Part shown: positions 19,103 through 28,129 of the stretch, piece after piece
How the letters are laid out: each line of letters starts with the position of its first letter
Position numbering within the stretch: the first letter of the stretch is position 1
NCBI RefSeq assembly: GCF_900890705.1
Contig: NZ_CAAHFH010000001.1
Coordinates: 2,294,001 to 2,358,000, forward strand
Length of the DNA: 64,000 nt
Direction of reading: 5' to 3'
Origin: Pontiella sulfatireligans
Lineage (GTDB): Bacteria; Verrucomicrobiota; Kiritimatiellia; Kiritimatiellales; Pontiellaceae
Position numbers and translations under genes: made by a program
The notes under the pieces: generated by a model
Databases searched by the model: none
What the model saw: only the letters and a program-made list of their open reading frames with translations
What the model was told of the DNA's origin: nothing

Positions 19103-20635
19103 CTATTGCTTTCGTGTATAGTTCTTGGTTCTTGACTGATCCAGAAGCGTTTGCATGCTCTCAGCGACCTCTGGGTTCTCTGCAATGAGGTTTTGGTCTT
19201 CATGCGGATCATCCTCCAGATTATACAACGCTCTTGTGTTCTGACTCGTTGTGCCCGGCGGCTCTTCCTTCTTGCCTTTTATCGGCACGTTTATGCCTTC
19301 GATGTATTTCCATTTACCAAGCGTAAGGGCAAAGGTTCCGTGCCCGCTGTGCGTGATGCATGCGGCGAGTTCATCGCGATCCATCGGTTTACCTTTAAAC
19401 GCATCCAAAACGCTCACGCTATCCTCGGCCCCATTCTCTTTTTCCGGAAGATCGATTTGAAGAAGGTCCGCCAAAGTAGCGGTCATATCAACCAGGTTTA
19501 TTTTATCGTTATTGACGCTTCCCGCTTCGATTTGGCCCGGCCATGAAACAATAAAGGGAACTCTTGTCCCGCCTTCTAGAGGTTCCTGTTTACCGCCACG
19601 ATAGATGCCGTTGACTTCCGCTCCGGCCCTGCGCATTTGTGTGACATAGGTTTTCAGATACCACGAATCAGGGACCTTCTTATCCCAGGATTTAAGCTCA
19701 TCACCATACACTCCCCCATTGTCGCTGGTGAAAATGAACACCGTATTCTCGAGCCGGCCACATTTTTCAAATGCCTTGTATACCTCCCCGACGCTCCAGT
19801 CCAAATCTTGAATGAACTCAGCATACGGCCCGGCTTTCAGCGTGCCCTTAAAACGTTTCGACGGGGTAATGGGCGCATGCACCGCAGGTGCGGCAAAATA
19901 GAGAAACACCGGTTTATCTTGCGGCTGTTGTTGAAGCCATTCCGCCGCCTTTTGGGTCAGATCATCCGAGACCTCTTCATCAACCCGCTGCGGCGCATCG
20001 ACTCCCACCCATGGTTTTCCATACGGATTCACCCCTTCGATTTTGATCTTGTTGTTCGAGCGGCGCCCGTAGACATCATGGTTTTCCATATAGATTCCAG
20101 AACAATCACCGTGGTTGTGAGGAATACCAAAAAAGTAGTCAAAGCCGATTGAGAGCGGCCCACGTGTGACAGGTTTGAAGTACCTATCCGGCCTGATCCA
20201 GGCCCCCTTTTTATCTCCGAAACCCAGGTGCCACTTTCCAATTGCAGCCGTGCTGTACCCTGCATCCTTCAACATCTGCGGCAGCGTAAAGCATCCTTCA
20301 TCGATATGCAGCGGGGCCAACATGTTGACGACCCCTCTTTTGAGACCCGTGCGCCAGCAGTACCGCCCGGTCAGCAATCCATATCGTGTTGGAGAGCATA
20401 CGGAAGAGGGCGAATACGCCCGCGTAAAGCGCATTCCCTCTTTTGCCAGCCTGTCGATATGGGGTGTTTTAAGAACCGACTCAGGGGTGCCGTAACAGTT
20501 AGAGCTTCCATAGCCATAGTCATCCGCTAAAAAGATGACGACATTAGGTTTTTCCTGCGGCACAGCACCCGCAGCAATGGAACAAGCGACAATAACGACA
20601 AATGTTACCCAGTTTTCTTTTATGCGAATCTTCAT
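19103..20635 (-). CDS. Exported sulfatase (S1 family), CSPTR type, paralogue of 12481-14010
   Basis: The protein has 510 residues. ATG 20635 follows TAGGAG; 28 further codons open upstream are rich in Cys/Arg and were rejected. The signal segment is TFVVIVACSIAAGAV. DD is at 37-38, C80 is in CSPTR-YGLLTGRYCWRTG, then IGKWHLGFG and TSDNGGVYGDE. The paralogue at 12481 shares nearly the whole sequence, but the two N-termini differ. This gene heads a minus-strand run of sulfatases (20635 to 7787) and has LacI-type operator-like sites about 100 bp upstream, so it is the likely first gene of that transcript. Confidence 0.93.
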   Translation of the reverse strand: MKIRIKENWVTFVVIVACSIAAGAVPQEKPNVVIFLADDYGYGSSNCYGTPESVLKTPHIDRLAKEGMRFTRAYSPSSVCSPTRYGLLTGRYCWRTGLKRGVVNMLAPLHIDEGCFTLPQMLKDAGYSTAAIGKWHLGFGDKKGAWIRPDRYFKPVTRGPLSIGFDYFFGIPHNHGDCSGIYMENHDVYGRRSNNKIKIEGVNPYGKPWVGVDAPQRVDEEVSDDLTQKAAEWLQQQPQDKPVFLYFAAPAVHAPITPSKRFKGTLKAGPYAEFIQDLDWSVGEVYKAFEKCGRLENTVFIFTSDNGGVYGDELKSWDKKVPDSWYLKTYVTQMRRAGAEVNGIYRGGKQEPLEGGTRVPFIVSWPGQIEAGSVNNDKINLVDMTATLADLLQIDLPEKENGAEDSVSVLDAFKGKPMDRDELAACITHSGHGTFALTLGKWKYIEGINVPIKGKKEEPPGTTSQNTRALYNLEDDPHEDQNLIAENPEVAESMQTLLDQSRTKNYTRKQ

Positions 20636-21062
20636 ACAACTCCTATTTCGTTGCTGTTGCGCCCGCCCCGCGGCATCCAGCCAGACGACACAAACTCTCC
20701 ACGACCAAAACCCACACACTATAAGACCCGATCAATAGATGCAAACGTTTACTTCGCATTTCAACCCGCCTTGCATGCACGCAGTGACAAGCCATGCAAT
20801 GATGGCGTGATCACGTTCCAACTCAGATTCGCTTGCGCCAATGGCCCGGCCTGATCATTCATAAAAATGAATGGGAATTGTGAAAGCTCTTTGGTAGCGG
20901 TGATTACATAAATGGCCGTTTAACATTATATTTCCATTCATTTTCCGAAGTCGCGCCGACTTCTCTTCATCAACTGCATTGCAAACGATTCGCAGCAGGC
21001 AACTACTGCGAATCACTTGATGCCTTATTGCCAAAGCAGTCTTGGCGCGTGGGCAACTCAGG
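20636..21062 (-). promoter_or_regulatory. Upstream region with LacI-type operator-like sites and a hairpin
   Basis: This 427-bp stretch lies between the sulfatase start at 20635 and the GH92 stop at 21063. ATGCAAACGTTTAC at about 20739-20752 matches the sites near 7539 and 7662. A weaker GCAAACGATTCGC follows at about 20981-20993. An inverted repeat (GATTCGCAG 20987-20995, CTGCGAATC 21006-21014) could be the end of the GH92 transcript but has no T-run. I see no gene in this region. Confidence 0.5.
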
Positions 21063-23366
21063 CTAGCGCTGATTAAAAAGCGCCCGGTTGGGCTTTCCAC
21101 CCATCATGAATTCCAGCCGCCCTCCGCTGACAACATCCCGATGCGAAATAAATGGCTCTTTCAGCGGTTCGCCATTCAACTGCACCGACTGGATGTATTT
21201 ATTTTCGGAGGAATTATTCGTTGCCACAACCTCGAAGGTCTTCCCGCCGGGCAGCGCGATGGATACCGCGTCAAAGATCGGCCGTCCCAGCGAGTAAACC
21301 GGATCGCCCGGGCAGAAGGAATAGAATCCGATGGCATTGAGAATATACCAGGCCGACATCTGCCCGCAGTCCTCGTTTCCGGCGACCCCGTTGGGGTCAT
21401 TAAAATAGAGGGTTGAAAGAACCTGATCCACCAGCTCCTGCGTTTTCCACGACTGCCCGACAAAGTTATACAGATGCGCAATATGATGACTCGGTTCATT
21501 GCCGTGCGCGTATTGGCCGATCAAACCGCTGATATCACTGGAGACATGATCTCCGGTCAGCTTGGAGTCCGTGCTGAACAGCTCATCAAGTTTAGCCGTG
21601 AACGCATCGGTGCCGCCCATCAGTTCGACCAGGCCGTTCACATCATGGGGAACAAACCAGGTCCACTGCCAGGCATTACCCTCACAGTATTCATCTCTCC
21701 GATGCTTGGAAAACCTGGGATCAAACGGCGACTTCCACGAACCGTCCCTGTTTTTTCCGCGCATGAAACCGGTCCCGGCATCAAAATAGGTTTTGTAGCG
21801 CCCCGCCCGCTCTTGGTAGAGGGCAATGTCCTCCGTCTTGCCCAGCGCTGTCGCCATCTGCAACATGCACCAGTCGTTGTAGGCATATTCCAGCGCCTTG
21901 GATACCGACTCGTTTTCCAGATCGCAGGGGATAAAACCAAGCGTATCGTTATAGAACTTCGCGCGTGGATTGAGCTTTTCCCTTCTCCTCTCCGACGCAT
22001 AAAGAAAATCGTCGTTTTCTCGATAGTGAATCGAGGCCTTCATCGCCTCATAGGCTTTCTCCACATCAAAATCGCGGCATCCTTTCATATACGCATCCAC
22101 AATCACACTGATCGCATGCGATCCGATCATGGTGCCGGTCAGGTTGGCGTTGAGTTCCCACTTCGGCAGGATGCCGGCCTGATCATATTTATCCAGCAGG
22201 GAGCGGATGAACGCCGCGTTCGTATCCGGCTCCGTGATGGTGAGCAGCGGATGGAACGCACGGAACGTATCCCACAGGGAAAATATCGTATAGATCGGCT
22301 CGTCCTCCGACTGATAAATGCGCTGATCCGTTCCGCGGTAACGACCGTCCGCATCCGTAAAAATGTACGGACTGAGCGATGTGTGATAAAGGGCAGTATA
22401 AAACATGGCACGTTCGTCCGCGCTTCCACCCTGAACCGCGATGCGGTTCAGTTGCTGTTCCCAACGCTTTTTTGCAGCCGCGCGAACGGCATCGAAATCC
22501 CACCCCGCGATCTCCGACTCAACATTGTTGCGGGCGCCCGCATAGTCGACGCTCGAAACACCGACTTTCACTTTCAATACATGATCGGCGAGTCCGGGGA
22601 ACCGGAGAACCGCTTTCACATCCTGGCCGGCCGTCGCCCACCTTCCAGTAAACGGCTTCCCTTTTTTATAAAGCGTGGCCTTAAAGGGCTGGCTGAATTT
22701 TGCGTGAAAATAGAGATGTGAATTTTCAGCCCAGCCCCGCTTGCGGCGGTACCCCTCCACTTCGCGATCATTGATCACGCGAAGTTCTACAAGTTCATAC
22801 TGCCAATGATTCCCTTGGAGACAATGGCTCATATCAATGAGCAGACCGGCCTCTTTATCGCCTTCAAATAAATATCGATGAAAGCCTGCCCGAGTGGACG
22901 CAGTCAGCTCGGCATCCACCTCATAGTCGTCCAGATGCACCCGGTAATAGCCGGGTTCCGCCTCTTCATGATCGTGACTGAAGCGCGAGCGATAGCCTGC
23001 ATCCGGATTATCGGGCGTTCCTTTGTCGAGTTTCACCTCACCGGCAAACGGCATAAACAGAAAATCGCCCATATCGCCGATCCCGGTTCCGCTCAGATGA
23101 GTATGGGTAAACCCAAGGATCGATTCATCGGAATAATGATAACCGGCACAGGCATCCCAGCCAATCACCTGCGTATCCGGACTCAACTGCACCATTCCAT
23201 TGGGCGTGGTGGCCCCGGGAAAGGTATGGCCGTGCCCCCCGGTTCCGATAAACGGATTGACCTGTTCAAATGCGCTTTGCGCCCTCAAGCCAGAACTCAG
23301 GCAACAAATCGCACCGATCCCGAAAATCACTCTCCACCGTTTAAACCCCGAATACATATTCTTCAT
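21063..23366 (-). CDS. GH92 family exo-alpha-mannosidase, exported
   Basis: The protein has 767 residues. ATG 23366 is preceded by AAGGAGAG and starts a signal peptide (cleavage near LRAQ). GH92 enzymes are calcium-dependent, inverting exo-alpha-mannosidases. Landmarks are VNPFIGTGGHGHTFPGAT at the mature N-terminus, GFTHTHLSGTG, the SLWDTFRAFHPL segment, EGNAWQWTWFVPHD (region of the catalytic acid) and GNEDCGQMSAWY (region of the catalytic base and Ca site). The length is typical. It is distantly related to the second GH92 at 38617. No transcript neighbour is close upstream, where a transposase element lies in the opposite orientation. Confidence 0.93.
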   Translation of the reverse strand: MKNMYSGFKRWRVIFGIGAICCLSSGLRAQSAFEQVNPFIGTGGHGHTFPGATTPNGMVQLSPDTQVIGWDACAGYHYSDESILGFTHTHLSGTGIGDMGDFLFMPFAGEVKLDKGTPDNPDAGYRSRFSHDHEEAEPGYYRVHLDDYEVDAELTASTRAGFHRYLFEGDKEAGLLIDMSHCLQGNHWQYELVELRVINDREVEGYRRKRGWAENSHLYFHAKFSQPFKATLYKKGKPFTGRWATAGQDVKAVLRFPGLADHVLKVKVGVSSVDYAGARNNVESEIAGWDFDAVRAAAKKRWEQQLNRIAVQGGSADERAMFYTALYHTSLSPYIFTDADGRYRGTDQRIYQSEDEPIYTIFSLWDTFRAFHPLLTITEPDTNAAFIRSLLDKYDQAGILPKWELNANLTGTMIGSHAISVIVDAYMKGCRDFDVEKAYEAMKASIHYRENDDFLYASERRREKLNPRAKFYNDTLGFIPCDLENESVSKALEYAYNDWCMLQMATALGKTEDIALYQERAGRYKTYFDAGTGFMRGKNRDGSWKSPFDPRFSKHRRDEYCEGNAWQWTWFVPHDVNGLVELMGGTDAFTAKLDELFSTDSKLTGDHVSSDISGLIGQYAHGNEPSHHIAHLYNFVGQSWKTQELVDQVLSTLYFNDPNGVAGNEDCGQMSAWYILNAIGFYSFCPGDPVYSLGRPIFDAVSIALPGGKTFEVVATNNSSENKYIQSVQLNGEPLKEPFISHRDVVSGGRLEFMMGGKPNRALFNQR

Positions 23367-23498
23367 AACACTCTCCTTGGTTGTGCTCCGTTTCTGTCCA
23401 AATTTTTCGTCTATTTCCTCTCTAACATCCTTCTCTGAAGCGGGTTGGAGCATTTCAACTGCTCTCCCCCGTTTTCACCTGTGTTTTGATTGATAAGG

Positions 23499-23557
23499 TC
23501 GGGTCACCTCAGGCCTATGTCCATCCACGACTGAGCCTGAGGCTTTGGAGGACCCGA
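23499..23557 (+). promoter_or_regulatory. Leader hairpin overlapping the transposase ribosome-binding site
   Basis: Two nested inverted repeats lie just upstream of the transposase: TCGGGTC (23499) with GACCCGA (23551), and CCTCAGGC (23507) with GCCTGAGG (23535). The ribosome-binding site GGAGGA (23547-23552) falls between and partly within the 3' arms. Pairing in the mRNA would reduce initiation at the TTG start (23560). This would keep transposase levels low when transcribed from outside; that role is inference. Confidence 0.5.
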
Positions 23558-23559
23558 TT

Positions 23560-25032
23560 TTGAAAAATGATTTAATGAAGCTTGTCCGTTGGTTTTGCCT
23601 AAAGCTCACTTACAACGATCTGGCTTCGGTGGTTCCTGTCTTGCAGGAGCGACTTGCTGGTGGCCACAAAGATCTCGATCTTAAACCCGTTGAAGATCGT
23701 CCACCGCACTACCGGCAGTTCCGTGTCGATCCGACCCTGCCGTTGACCGAACCGCCGATCCCGCAAGACCCGGTCGCCGACTGGCAGTAGCTTCAAAAAG
23801 AACATGAAAAGAAAACCGGCAAACGCATCAGCATCGTGCGGCGGAGAAAAGGTGCTACGGTTCCGCCCGAAAAATGTGTCTGCGCCCACTGCAATGCTCC
23901 AGCGCGCTACCTGTATGTGAACAACGGGAAACTCGGATCTCAGGTTCAGTGCAAAATCTGCAAGCGCACATCGCCAACTCACAAGCCCCGCCGAGAAAGC
24001 AAAACCAAATACTGGTGTCCGCACTGCGGCAACGCGCTCTTTCGCTGGAAAGAGGACGGCATCAGCACGGCCTATAAATGTCCAAGCAACAAGTGCGGCT
24101 GTTACCGGCGCAACCTCGTGGCACTCACCCCCGAAGAAAATCAAATGCGGCTGGAAGGAAAAACCAGCCAGTTCAAACTGCACTATCTGTTCCGTGAATT
24201 TCACTTCGCTTCCGAGGAGCTGCCGTTGGCCCGGCAAGAAGACTCTCCGGTTGATCTCAACCGCATCCACCACGGCCTGCATACCGTCGGGCAGGTTCTC
24301 ACACTGACCGTCAGCTTCGGGCTGAGCGCCCGCATGAGCGCACAGGCCATGAAGCATCTGTTCGGCGTACGCATCTCGCACCAGACCGTTATCAACTACA
24401 CCAATGCGGCGGCCGCCCAGCTCAGCGGCTTCGTTGACAAAAACTCTCCAAAACCCGAAGGCCCCTGCGCGGCAGACGAGACCTACATCAAGGTCAACGG
24501 CATCACCCGCTACACCTGGTTCATCGTCTCAAAGATCCGCCGGGCCATCTGCGGCTGGAACCTCTCTGAAAGCCGTGAAAGCGCCCCGGCACTCGGGCTC
24601 ATCTATAACTGCTACGGCCCGCCGGATGATCCCGTTTGCGAAAATGCAGAACTCATCACCGACGGGCTACCGTCCTATGACAGTGCCGTCGTCGCCTACA
24701 ACATCGAAGCGGTGAAGCACGGCCACATGACGGTGCTTAACAAACGCACCGTCATCGGCCTGCGCAACCTCGATCCCGAGAGCGAAACCTACCGCGAATA
24801 CAAACAGCTCGTCGAACGGCTCAACCGCACCTATAAGTTCCACACCCGACCCCGCGCCGGCTTCAAGGAGTTCGACGGAGCGGTCGCGCTGACCACGCTG
24901 TTCGTCTGCTACTACAACTTCATGCGGCCTCACGGATCGCTCAAGCACCGCCCGCCGGTTGAGCTCGAATGCCTCCAAGGCAAACGGCTCTATCCCGACC
25001 AGTGGGTTGAGCTCTTGCGCCAAGCCGCCTGA
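23560..25032 (+). pseudogene. DDE transposase with in-frame amber stop
   Basis: The frame begins at TTG 23560 (GGAGGA 7 nt upstream; the start aligns with the ATG of the remnant at 10855). It is interrupted by TAG at 23788-23790 and continues in the same frame to 25032, so the intact protein would be about 490 residues. After the stop, two zinc-ribbon-like CxxC pairs (CAHC, CKIC; CPHC, CPSNKCGC) precede a DDE core: DETYIKVNG, ITDGLPSYDSA and LVERLNRTYK, ending with RPHGSLKHRPP. This core resembles IS6/rve-type transposases. A GTG at 23836 could restart translation downstream of the stop. A single point mutation inactivating the element is simplest; readthrough is possible. Confidence 0.8.
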
Positions 25033-25210
25033 TCAATCAAAACTCAGATGTCAAAGAACTACGGAGCACCAGCCCCTAACTTCGTTGTGCCCTCGCACCT
25101 CGAAACACATTAAAAATCACTCAAAACCTACTCTTCACCCAGAAACCATCCCCCATTCAAAGCCCTCTTCCTGCCGATCCTTCTCCGTTCATGTCCCCGC
25201 CTTCATATGC

Positions 25211-26650
25211 TCAGTGCTTTTCATAGGTTTTTTGACAGTTCCTGTGCTCCGGCATTTCCGCGATGAGCTTTTGCATGCGCTCCACGACGGGCGCGTATTC
25301 CGGGTTATCGGCGAGGTTGTAGTGCTCGCCGGGATCCTTGGCGTGATCATACAGCCCATGCCCCCCACCCTTCCAGACGATGTAGCGAAAGCGCGGATCG
25401 CGGACGGAACGATCGGCGTTACAATAGGAATAAGCGATTTCCTCCCGCTCCGCTTTAGGGTTTCCAAGCAGTGGAACCAGGCTGATTCCATCCAGCCCCT
25501 CCGGGTTTTCCAGTCCGCACAGCTCGGTCAGCGTGGGATAAATATCAACAAACTCGACAATCCGTTTACAGGTTTTTCCATCCGCTTTCAGAGCGGGAGC
25601 GACAATGATCAGCGGCGCGCGGCAGGAACGGTCGAAAAGAAGTCCTTTGTTGAAATAGTTTTTTTCGCCCACCTGGTAGCCATGATCGCCCATGAAGACG
25701 ATGATGGTGTTATCGAGCAGATCCTTTTCCTTCATGTGATCCAGCACGACGCCGAGCTGCTCGTCCATGTAGGAGATCCCCGCGTAATAGGAGCGCATCG
25801 CTTCGCGTTTTTTCCGGTCGTCCAACGACTCGAACGCCTCGACGAAGACGCCGTGGAACGCGTGATCCGGAATCGCGCTGGCATCGGCGGGAGCTTCCGG
25901 CCACTTCATCGCCTCCAACGGATAGAGATCGAAGAAACGTTTTGGAGCGAAGAAGGGATCGTGCGGCCGACTGAACCCCGCGCACAGGAAAAACGGAACA
26001 CCGTCCTCCGCGATCTCATCGATCCGATTGATCGTGGCGCGCGCGGTGCGCCCATCCTTCAAGAACTCCTCCCCCTTGGTGACCGAACGCCACTCGAACC
26101 AGGGCGTGGTGTCGCCGGCCAGCATACGGCCTTCCCCACGGGTTTTCTTCTCGTCGTTCCACCCTTCCAGATAGAACATCGGATCCTTGTCCGTCGGCAA
26201 CAATCCGCCCGTGCGGACATTCGAGATTCGGCTCCAGGATACGGGATCTTTCTGATGAAACAGTTTGCCGGTTGTCACAGCGCGATATCCGTTGTTCTTG
26301 AACACCTGCGGCAACGTCACCACGTCAGGCACTGCGTCTCTAATGTTCATGCCGTTGTCCAGACAACCGCTGGTGCCCGGCTGAAGTCCGGTCATAAACG
26401 AGTTTCGACTGGGATTACAAAGCGGGTACTGGGAATAGGCGCGATCGAATACCATGCCGCGCGCGCGCAGTTTATCGATGTTCGGCGTCTTGACCACGGA
26501 ATGTCCATAGCAGGCCAGATCCACATTCAGATCGTCTGCGACGATGAGCAATACATTGGGACGTTCCAGCGGTTTTGCACTCCCGGAAAATATCGGCAAG
26601 CATGCCGAAACGGCCAACACGAATAAGAACAATCCAACCTGTCGTTTCAT
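25211..26650 (-). CDS. Exported sulfatase (S1 family), iduronate-2-sulfatase-like, CNPSR type
   Basis: The protein has 479 residues. The start codon ATG 26650 has only a weak GTGGG upstream but begins a clear signal peptide (MKRQVGLFLFVLAVSACLP). DD is at 39-40, C78 is in CNPSR-NSFMTGLQPGTSG, followed by TGKLFHQKD in place of GKWH, RSYYAGISYMDEQLG and MGDHGYQVGEKN. These replacements are the usual pattern of iduronate-2-sulfatase-type enzymes. Upstream lies the damaged sulfatase ending at 26753; downstream is the transposase element. Confidence 0.92.
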   Translation of the reverse strand: MKRQVGLFLFVLAVSACLPIFSGSAKPLERPNVLLIVADDLNVDLACYGHSVVKTPNIDKLRARGMVFDRAYSQYPLCNPSRNSFMTGLQPGTSGCLDNGMNIRDAVPDVVTLPQVFKNNGYRAVTTGKLFHQKDPVSWSRISNVRTGGLLPTDKDPMFYLEGWNDEKKTRGEGRMLAGDTTPWFEWRSVTKGEEFLKDGRTARATINRIDEIAEDGVPFFLCAGFSRPHDPFFAPKRFFDLYPLEAMKWPEAPADASAIPDHAFHGVFVEAFESLDDRKKREAMRSYYAGISYMDEQLGVVLDHMKEKDLLDNTIIVFMGDHGYQVGEKNYFNKGLLFDRSCRAPLIIVAPALKADGKTCKRIVEFVDIYPTLTELCGLENPEGLDGISLVPLLGNPKAEREEIAYSYCNADRSVRDPRFRYIVWKGGGHGLYDHAKDPGEHYNLADNPEYAPVVERMQKLIAEMPEHRNCQKTYEKH

Positions 26651-26752
26651 TTTTAACCCACGCGTTAATCATATTCCCGCCCCTCCACCAAACAGAAAGA
26701 GAGGAGGAATCCTGTTTAGCGAATGGACGAGGCGGGAATACGAAAATCTATT

Positions 26753-28129
26753 TCATGTTTTTATACGCTTCAGCCGTACGCTTGTTGACTTCATCGTGAC
26801 CTTCACGTTCCGGAATCCGGTCGGTAACGGGCTTATTGCGCCAGCCAGATCGTTCGACTCCGAGAGATCTTCGTCCAGGTTGTAGAGACGAATCGTATCC
26901 CTCTGAAGATGCGCCTTCCACTTGCCGTCGCGCAGCGCCGACCAGCCCGGTTTATCGCAGAAGAAAAGGGGAGTGACCCGCTCTTGCGGAGTGCCCAGCC
27001 ACGCCGCGCTCAGACCTTCGCCATCAATATCCTCTGGCGCCGCCACGCCGTCGACCAGACCGGCCAGCGTAGGCAACAGGTCCACGCCGCAAAACACTGT
27101 ACTCGAATCAATGCCCGACGGGACTTTACCAGGCCACCGGACGAAGAATGGAACGTGGATCCCCCCGTCATGCAACGAACTCTTCCGATCCCGGTAGGGT
27201 CCGGCGGAGCCGACACTGTTCATCAACTTCGGACTTTTCTCAAACCGCGGGATCAGCAGATCCCGCTCCCCAACTTTCAAGTACGGCGCCGGACCGTTGT
27301 CGCTTGTAAAAACCACGATCGTATTGTCCTCAAGCCCAAGTGCAGCGAGGCTGCTTAGCAGACGGCCAATCTCGTTGTCGACGGCGGTCACATCGGCACA
27401 AAATGCGCGCATGGCATTCGTCACATTTCCGTGTTCGGCAATAAACTCCTGAAAATCACGTTGCAGCGGGTCCTCAAAATCAGCAATTGACACCTGCAGA
27501 TCGTCATAAACCGCCAATTGTTCATCAGTTGGATTCACAATGGCGTGGGTGTTATGCACCCAGAGGTTGATGAAAAAAGGCTGATCCTTTTTGCGCGTCA
27601 TAAAATCGATGGAAAGATCCACATAGCGGGCCGCCGTTCTTTCGCGATGATGCGATTCCGCCATCTCCTCGTCCGTCCATACCGGCCCGGTGCTCTGCGT
27701 GCCGAAATTCTCGTCAATTCCGTATGCGGCAGGCGGCGACACCCCCTCGTCCTCCCCCATGTGCCACTTCCCGAAGTGGGCGGTGGCATAGCCCGCCTCT
27801 TTCAACATGCTCGTCAGCGTGGGCCGATCCGCGGAAAGCTCCCAGTTGTTCACGTTAAACTCCCGTGCCGGATAGACCCCGTTCATTAACGCCGCCCGAC
27901 TGGGCGAGCACCAAGCCCCTGCGGAATACGCCTGTTCCAGCAGGAGCCCTTCGTGCGCCAGCCGGTCGATGTTGGGAGACTGAACATAGGGATGCCCCAT
28001 CACCGCCAAATCCCCGTAGCCCAGATCATCCGTCAAAATAAAAATTATATTCGGCTGTTCCGCAAATACACCGCAAACAAATGCGCATGTTCCCAGCGCT
28101 ACAAGACTGTGCAACCAACGTTTTCTCAT
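26753..28129 (-). CDS. Exported sulfatase (S1 family), CSPSR type, with altered C-terminus
   Basis: The protein has 458 residues and closely matches the paralogue at 10991-12394 from the signal peptide (MRKRWLHSLVALG) to SESNDLAGA. Catalytic elements are present: DD at 34-35, C74 in CSPSR-AALMNGVYPAREF, FGKWHMGED and TSDNGPAPYL. After residue ~430 the sequence is unrelated to the paralogue. The +2 frame over the same bases reads as a plausible sulfatase tail (WRNKPVTDRIPEREGHDEV, then NKRTAEAYKNMK and stop). So either a frameshift or a recombination with another sulfatase gene has put the wrong tail in frame. The catalytic core is intact, so activity is possible. Confidence 0.88.
   Translation of the reverse strand: MRKRWLHSLVALGTCAFVCGVFAEQPNIIFILTDDLGYGDLAVMGHPYVQSPNIDRLAHEGLLLEQAYSAGAWCSPSRAALMNGVYPAREFNVNNWELSADRPTLTSMLKEAGYATAHFGKWHMGEDEGVSPPAAYGIDENFGTQSTGPVWTDEEMAESHHRERTAARYVDLSIDFMTRKKDQPFFINLWVHNTHAIVNPTDEQLAVYDDLQVSIADFEDPLQRDFQEFIAEHGNVTNAMRAFCADVTAVDNEIGRLLSSLAALGLEDNTIVVFTSDNGPAPYLKVGERDLLIPRFEKSPKLMNSVGSAGPYRDRKSSLHDGGIHVPFFVRWPGKVPSGIDSSTVFCGVDLLPTLAGLVDGVAAPEDIDGEGLSAAWLGTPQERVTPLFFCDKPGWSALRDGKWKAHLQRDTIRLYNLDEDLSESNDLAGAISPLPTGFRNVKVTMKSTSVRLKRIKT

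Larger units (their letters stand above)
23483..25043 (+). mobile_element. Insertion sequence with 12-bp terminal inverted repeats
   Basis: A perfect inverted repeat GTTTTGATTGAT (23483-23494) / ATCAATCAAAAC (25032-25043) brackets a DDE transposase gene, giving a 1561-bp element. The transposase stop codon runs into the right repeat, as is common in insertion sequences. I could not see a convincing target duplication. The element lies between the GH92 gene and the sulfatase at 25211, in opposite orientation to both. A remnant of a relative is at 10855-10962. Confidence 0.75.

Noticed and set aside
23599..24381. Minus-strand frame of 260 codons inside the transposase element
   Set aside because: It is antisense to the DDE transposase and has no domain.
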